DNA of 8,670 bases. Source: Candidatus Margulisiibacteriota bacterium. Lineage in GTDB: Bacteria; Margulisbacteria; Marinamargulisbacteria; DT-59. The position numbers and the translations under genes were made by a program. Positions 6,307 to 8,670 of this stretch are shown here, piece after piece. The stretch's first letter is position 1. Every line of letters begins with the position of its first letter. The notes beneath the pieces are model-generated. The model saw only the letters and a program-made list of their open reading frames with translations, was not told the DNA's origin and did not search any database. The stretch is from positions 1 to 8,670 of the forward strand of contig JABSQL010000113.1 of the NCBI GenBank assembly GCA_013215865.1. Reading direction: 5' to 3'.

Positions 6307-7320
6307 TCATCGTGTCCCATACTGCTTTTCATAATACGCCATATACACCCCAGATTTAATGTCCTGCCACCATTTCGCATTAGACTTATACCAGGTGACC
6401 GTTCTTTCGAGACCTTCCTCAAATGACACCTGTGGCGACCATCCCAACTCTTGATGTATTTTACGATAGTCTATGGCATATCTAAAGTCATGTCCCAATC
6501 GGTCTTTAACATACTGAATCTCAGAATTCGTATCACCCACCTTCTCCAATATCATCTTTACAACATCTATATTCGTTTTCTCAGAATCACCACCCACATT
6601 GTAAATCTCCCCGGGAATTCCTTTTTCAAGTACAGTTTGTATAGCAGAGCAAAAATCCGTTACATATATCCAATCTCGAATGTTACGCCCCTTTCCGTAA
6701 ACAGGCAGCGGTTTTCCTTCAAAGGCATTGGTGATCATGAGGGGAATCAGTTTTTCTGGGAACTGGTTGGGACCATAGTTATTGGAACACCGAACGATAT
6801 TAACCGGAAACTGATAGGTTTCAAAGGCTGCTCTGACCAACAAATCGGCCCCTGCTTTCGATGCAGAATAGGGACTATTCGGCGCCAAAGGAGTGTTTTC
6901 TGTAAAAGACCCTGTATCGCCCAAACTCCCATAGACTTCATCTGTTGATATATGACAAAACCGTTTCACATTATATTTTCTGGCAAAATCCAGCAATCGC
7001 TGTGTCCCCCTCACATTGGTGTCAATAAACGGCAAACTATCTATGATACTTCTATCTACATGAGACTCTGCAGCAAAATGGACCACGGCATCAAAAGTAT
7101 GTGATTTGAAAAGATCTTCAAGCTCAGGGGAATTAATATTTTGCTTCACAAAATGATAATGAGGATGATTTTTTACTGCCTCTAAATTTGCAAGGTTACC
7201 GGCATAGGTCAGGGCATCAACATTATATATGGAAATATCCTCCCCAAAAACGCCCAGCATATGGCGGATAAAATGGGACCCGATAAAACCGGCACCCCCA
7301 GTTACAAGATACGTCTTCAT
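6307..7320 (-). CDS. rfbB: dTDP-glucose 4,6-dehydratase (RmlB/RfbB)
   Basis: RmlB is an extended short-chain dehydrogenase that converts dTDP-glucose to dTDP-4-keto-6-deoxyglucose with bound NAD. The 337-aa product has the Rossmann glycine motif TGGAGFIG at residues 7-14, HFAAESHVDRS at about 81-91, and the catalytic STDEVYG with Thr126, Asp127 and Glu128. It also has Y-x3-K at Tyr151/Lys155 (YSASKAG), RCSNNYGPNQFPEKLIP, and GRNIRDWIYVTD at 211-222. This is full length for the family (E. coli about 355). The start at 7320 gives the usual MKxxLVTGGAGFIG beginning. In-frame codons continue to a TTG at 7371, but the extra residues have no family resemblance. No good Shine-Dalgarno precedes ATG; an AGGTG 13 bases away lies in a small hairpin. 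It is the first gene of the rfbB-rfbA operon. rfbC and rfbD are not in this window. Confidence 0.95.
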   Translation of the reverse strand: MKTYLVTGGAGFIGSHFIRHMLGVFGEDISIYNVDALTYAGNLANLEAVKNHPHYHFVKQNINSPELEDLFKSHTFDAVVHFAAESHVDRSIIDSLPFIDTNVRGTQRLLDFARKYNVKRFCHISTDEVYGSLGDTGSFTENTPLAPNSPYSASKAGADLLVRAAFETYQFPVNIVRCSNNYGPNQFPEKLIPLMITNAFEGKPLPVYGKGRNIRDWIYVTDFCSAIQTVLEKGIPGEIYNVGGDSEKTNIDVVKMILEKVGDTNSEIQYVKDRLGHDFRYAIDYRKIHQELGWSPQVSFEEGLERTVTWYKSNAKWWQDIKSGVYMAYYEKQYGTR

Positions 7321-7333
7321 AGGTTGGATGATA

Positions 7334-7346
7334 CACCTAAAAGGTG
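7334..7346 (-). promoter_or_regulatory. Small hairpin in the rfbB leader
   Basis: CACCT and AGGTG arms of five bases are separated by three bases. On the rfbB transcript the downstream AGGTG is the only Shine-Dalgarno-like sequence before ATG 7320, 13 bases away, and would be paired in the stem. The stem is short, so this may be chance. Confidence 0.25.
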
Positions 7347-7400
7347 CATTCAACAATGATTTTAAGCTCAAAATATCGATTTATACATAAATATACCCAT

Positions 7401-7422
7401 GTATAGCCCATTTTGGCTATAC
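7401..7422. promoter_or_regulatory. 8-base inverted repeat with six-base loop, candidate operator
   Basis: GTATAGCC at 7401-7408 pairs perfectly with GGCTATAC at 7415-7422 around a CATTTT spacer. The centre spacing of the arms suits a dimeric helix-turn-helix regulator. It is not followed by a T tract on either strand, so it is not an intrinsic terminator. It overlaps the candidate -35 for hldE, so a bound protein would affect that promoter. Confidence 0.5.
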
Positions 7423-7441
7423 TATGCTATAACCGTATATA
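7413..7441 (+). promoter_or_regulatory. Candidate sigma-70 promoter for hldE
   Basis: TTGGCT at 7413-7418 and TATATA at 7436-7441 are separated by 17 bases, each matching four of six consensus positions. Because the region is full of TATA, -10-like matches are expected by chance; the 17-base spacing is the main support. Transcription would start near 7448, leaving a leader of about 65 bases before ATG 7513. Confidence 0.3.
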
Positions 7442-7512
7442 ACCATGTATAAATGGGTATATTTCAAAAGAGCCAGTGAAGTATATTAATGAGTAGTGTA
7501 TGCTTATAGGTA

Positions 7513-8670
7513 ATGAATAGCACAGATTTACACTTTTCGAACCAAACAATTTTAATCATTGGGGATGTCATGCTGGATCAATATTATGATACGGACATTG
7601 ACCGCATATCACCTGAAGCACCTGTGCCTGTTGCAAAAGTAAAAAACACAACCTACACCCTCGGCGGAGCCGCAAACGTGGCTGAGAATGTGTCAGAGCT
7701 CACGGCGAATGCCATATTAATAGGAGGCGTTGGTAATGATCCCAACAAAACAACACTGGAATCATTACTTAAAAAGAAAAAAATCGTCTCACACTTTATC
7801 GAATGGGATGGACCCACCATTAACAAGATCCGGGTTGTTAGTGGCCAACAACAGATCGTTAGACTAGATATTGAAGAAAAAGTAATCCTCACCTCTGATA
7901 CCCAGAAAAAATTAAAAAACATCATATCCACCCAACTCCCCAAAGCAGATGTGGTCATACTATCCGACTACGGAAAAGGCATCTGTGACCCCGACATATG
8001 CCAGTTTGTTATCTCTACAGCAAAAACCCATTCAACACCCGTCTTTGTGGACCCCAAAGGCATCCAGTGGGAAAAATACACGGGCGCCACATGCATCACC
8101 CCCAACTTAAAAGAACTCAGCGCCATCTCTCAATCACCCATCGCCAAAGATGATGAAATCATTGAATCACAAGCAAAATCGATTCTAAAACAATTCAAAA
8201 CCCAATATATACTTGTCACACGCTCTGAAAAAGGCATGTCACTTGTCTCACAAAAAGAAACCATTCATATGCCCACAGACGTTAAAGACGTTTTTGATGT
8301 GTCTGGTGCAGGGGATACCGTCACCGCTGTCCTCTCTGTATGCATCGGCTGTGGACTCAAACTGAAAGATGCCCTCCACATTGCAAACACCGCTGCCGGC
8401 ATTGTCGTGAGTAAAAGAGGCACCACCGCCATCTCCTATTCCGACCTCATTTTCGCCCTAAAAAATAAAAATGGCAATAAGGTCATTCCCAAAAAACTCC
8501 TTACCGCCATCATTGAATCCCATAAAAAAGAAAATCGCTCTATTGTATTTACCAACGGTTGCTTTGACATCCTCCATTCCGGCCACATCTCCTACCTCAA
8601 ACAAGCCAAGGAACTCGGAGACATCCTCATTGTGGGTCTTAATAGCGATGATTCCATCAAACGAATCAAA
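7513..8670 (+). CDS. hldE: Bifunctional heptose-7-phosphate kinase / heptose-1-phosphate adenylyltransferase (3' end outside window)
   Basis: HldE phosphorylates D-glycero-beta-D-manno-heptose 7-phosphate at C1 and later adenylylates the heptose 1-phosphate, supplying ADP-heptose for the LPS inner core. The frame is open from ATG 7513 to the window edge, giving 386 residues, so about 90 residues of a usual 470-490 are missing. The kinase domain (PfkB/ribokinase fold, about residues 1-315) shows IIGDVMLDQY at 15-24, ISPEAPVPV at 32-40, GGAANVAENV at 51-60, QQQIVRLD, and SGAGDT at 264-269 with catalytic Asp268. The cytidylyltransferase-like domain begins near residue 340 with FTNGCFDILHSGH at 346-358, containing the H-x-G-H nucleotide motif. 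The domain order is the standard fused form. An in-frame TAG at 7507-7509 excludes an earlier start, and the only SD-like AGG is two bases from the ATG. It is transcribed away from rfbB. Confidence 0.95.
   Translation, partial: MNSTDLHFSNQTILIIGDVMLDQYYDTDIDRISPEAPVPVAKVKNTTYTLGGAANVAENVSELTANAILIGGVGNDPNKTTLESLLKKKKIVSHFIEWDGPTINKIRVVSGQQQIVRLDIEEKVILTSDTQKKLKNIISTQLPKADVVILSDYGKGICDPDICQFVISTAKTHSTPVFVDPKGIQWEKYTGATCITPNLKELSAISQSPIAKDDEIIESQAKSILKQFKTQYILVTRSEKGMSLVSQKETIHMPTDVKDVFDVSGAGDTVTAVLSVCIGCGLKLKDALHIANTAAGIVVSKRGTTAISYSDLIFALKNKNGNKVIPKKLLTAIIESHKKENRSIVFTNGCFDILHSGHISYLKQAKELGDILIVGLNSDDSIKRIK

Larger units (their letters stand above)
7389..7464. repeat. 12-base perfect inverted repeat enclosing 52 bases
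   Basis: AAATATACCCAT at 7389-7400 is exactly complementary, inverted, to ATGGGTATATTT at 7453-7464. After one mismatch, four further bases pair inward. CCATGTATA also recurs as a direct repeat at 7397-7405 and 7443-7451. The arms could be a paired operator or the ends of a small mobile element; no target-site duplication flanks them. Confidence 0.75.
7382..7467. repeat. TATA tetranucleotides phased at 10-base intervals
   Basis: TATA begins at 7382, 7392 and 7402, then after a 16-base step at 7418, 7428, 7438, 7448 and 7458. That makes eight copies, each starting a decamer whose remaining six bases vary (for example TATAACCGTA and TATAACCATG). The copies at 7382, 7392 and 7402 mirror those at 7438, 7428 and 7418 around a centre at 7411.5. 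Ten bases is about one helical turn, so all copies within each group face the same side of the DNA. The sequence is directly visible; its function (regulator array, DNA bending or promoter core) is inference. Confidence 0.7.
7321..7512. promoter_or_regulatory. Divergent control region between rfbB and hldE
   Basis: This is the only intergenic stretch over 30 bases in the window. It separates the minus-strand rfbBA operon from plus-strand hldE and so must hold both promoters unless transcription starts inside genes. It is very AT-rich and dominated by the TATA-phased repeat array at 7382-7467 with its inverted repeats, described separately. Beside hldE (7468-7512) I see no further structure, and beside rfbB only a small hairpin at 7334-7346. 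Confidence 0.7.

Noticed and set aside
6451..6948. 165-residue plus-strand open frame antisense to rfbB
   Set aside because: It is complementary to conserved RmlB catalytic motifs and is best explained as a shadow frame.
7321..7371. N-terminal extension of rfbB from TTG 7371
   Set aside because: The extra 17 residues do not resemble RmlB N-termini, and the family normally begins right at MKxxLVTGGAGFIG.
7401..7422. Intrinsic transcription terminator
   Set aside because: The stem has few G-C pairs, is not followed by a T tract on either strand, and lies upstream of both divergent genes rather than after one.
7389..7464. MITE or other small transposable element with 12-base terminal inverted repeats
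   Set aside because: No target-site duplication flanks the arms, no second copy is in the window, and the TATA phasing continues beyond both arms (from 7382 to 7467), which suits a regulatory array better. Kept only as an alternative.
7382..7467. CRISPR-like or tandem repeat array
   Set aside because: Only four bases are constant per ten-base unit; there are no repeat-spacer units of CRISPR size and no cas genes.
7653..7958. Minus-strand open frame across hldE
   Set aside because: It is antisense to the conserved kinase domain of HldE and has no independent support.

Overview
The window reads as chromosomal DNA of a Gram-negative (diderm) bacterium with moderately AT-rich DNA. It carries outer-membrane LPS export (lptD), lipoprotein maturation (lnt), dTDP-sugar synthesis (rfbB, rfbA) and the start of the LPS heptose gene hldE. 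The proteins are recognisable but not close to the E. coli versions: LptD has one cysteine, RmlA is the short class of about 240 residues, and one lipoprotein is unfamiliar. That suggests a non-proteobacterial or deep-branching diderm, but I cannot name a phylum from the sequence alone.

Layout. Positions 1-5593 hold a tightly packed plus-strand run: the end of a TPR protein, lptD, an unknown lipoprotein, lnt, a minimal MNT-family nucleotidyltransferase (mntA-like) and a HEPN-family hepT-like gene. Every neighbouring pair in this run overlaps or abuts, so it looks like one transcription unit. Positions 5571-7320 hold rfbB and rfbA on the minus strand (rfbB first), and rfbA converges on hepT with a 23-base overlap. 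Positions 7321-7512 are the only real intergenic space. This is a divergent control region containing a striking array of TATA tetranucleotides spaced at 10 bases, nested in inverted repeats. From 7513 to the window end, hldE runs on the plus strand and is cut by the window edge before its stop.

Function. LptD inserts LPS into the outer membrane. Lnt adds the third acyl chain to lipoproteins, possibly including the lipoprotein encoded just before it. RmlA/RmlB make dTDP-4-keto-6-deoxyglucose for O-antigen-type sugars, and HldE makes the ADP-heptose precursor of the LPS inner core. Envelope assembly is therefore the theme. The exception is the MntA/HepT pair, which resembles the type VII toxin-antitoxin module in which the nucleotidyltransferase AMPylates a tyrosine of the HEPN toxin; both key motifs are present.

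The best candidates for a second look are the TATA-phased divergent regulatory region, the toxin-antitoxin pair translationally coupled to lnt, the LptD that apparently cannot form the E. coli-type disulfides, and the lipoprotein with a textbook EF-hand loop beside lptD. I do not see a wholly new multi-gene system.
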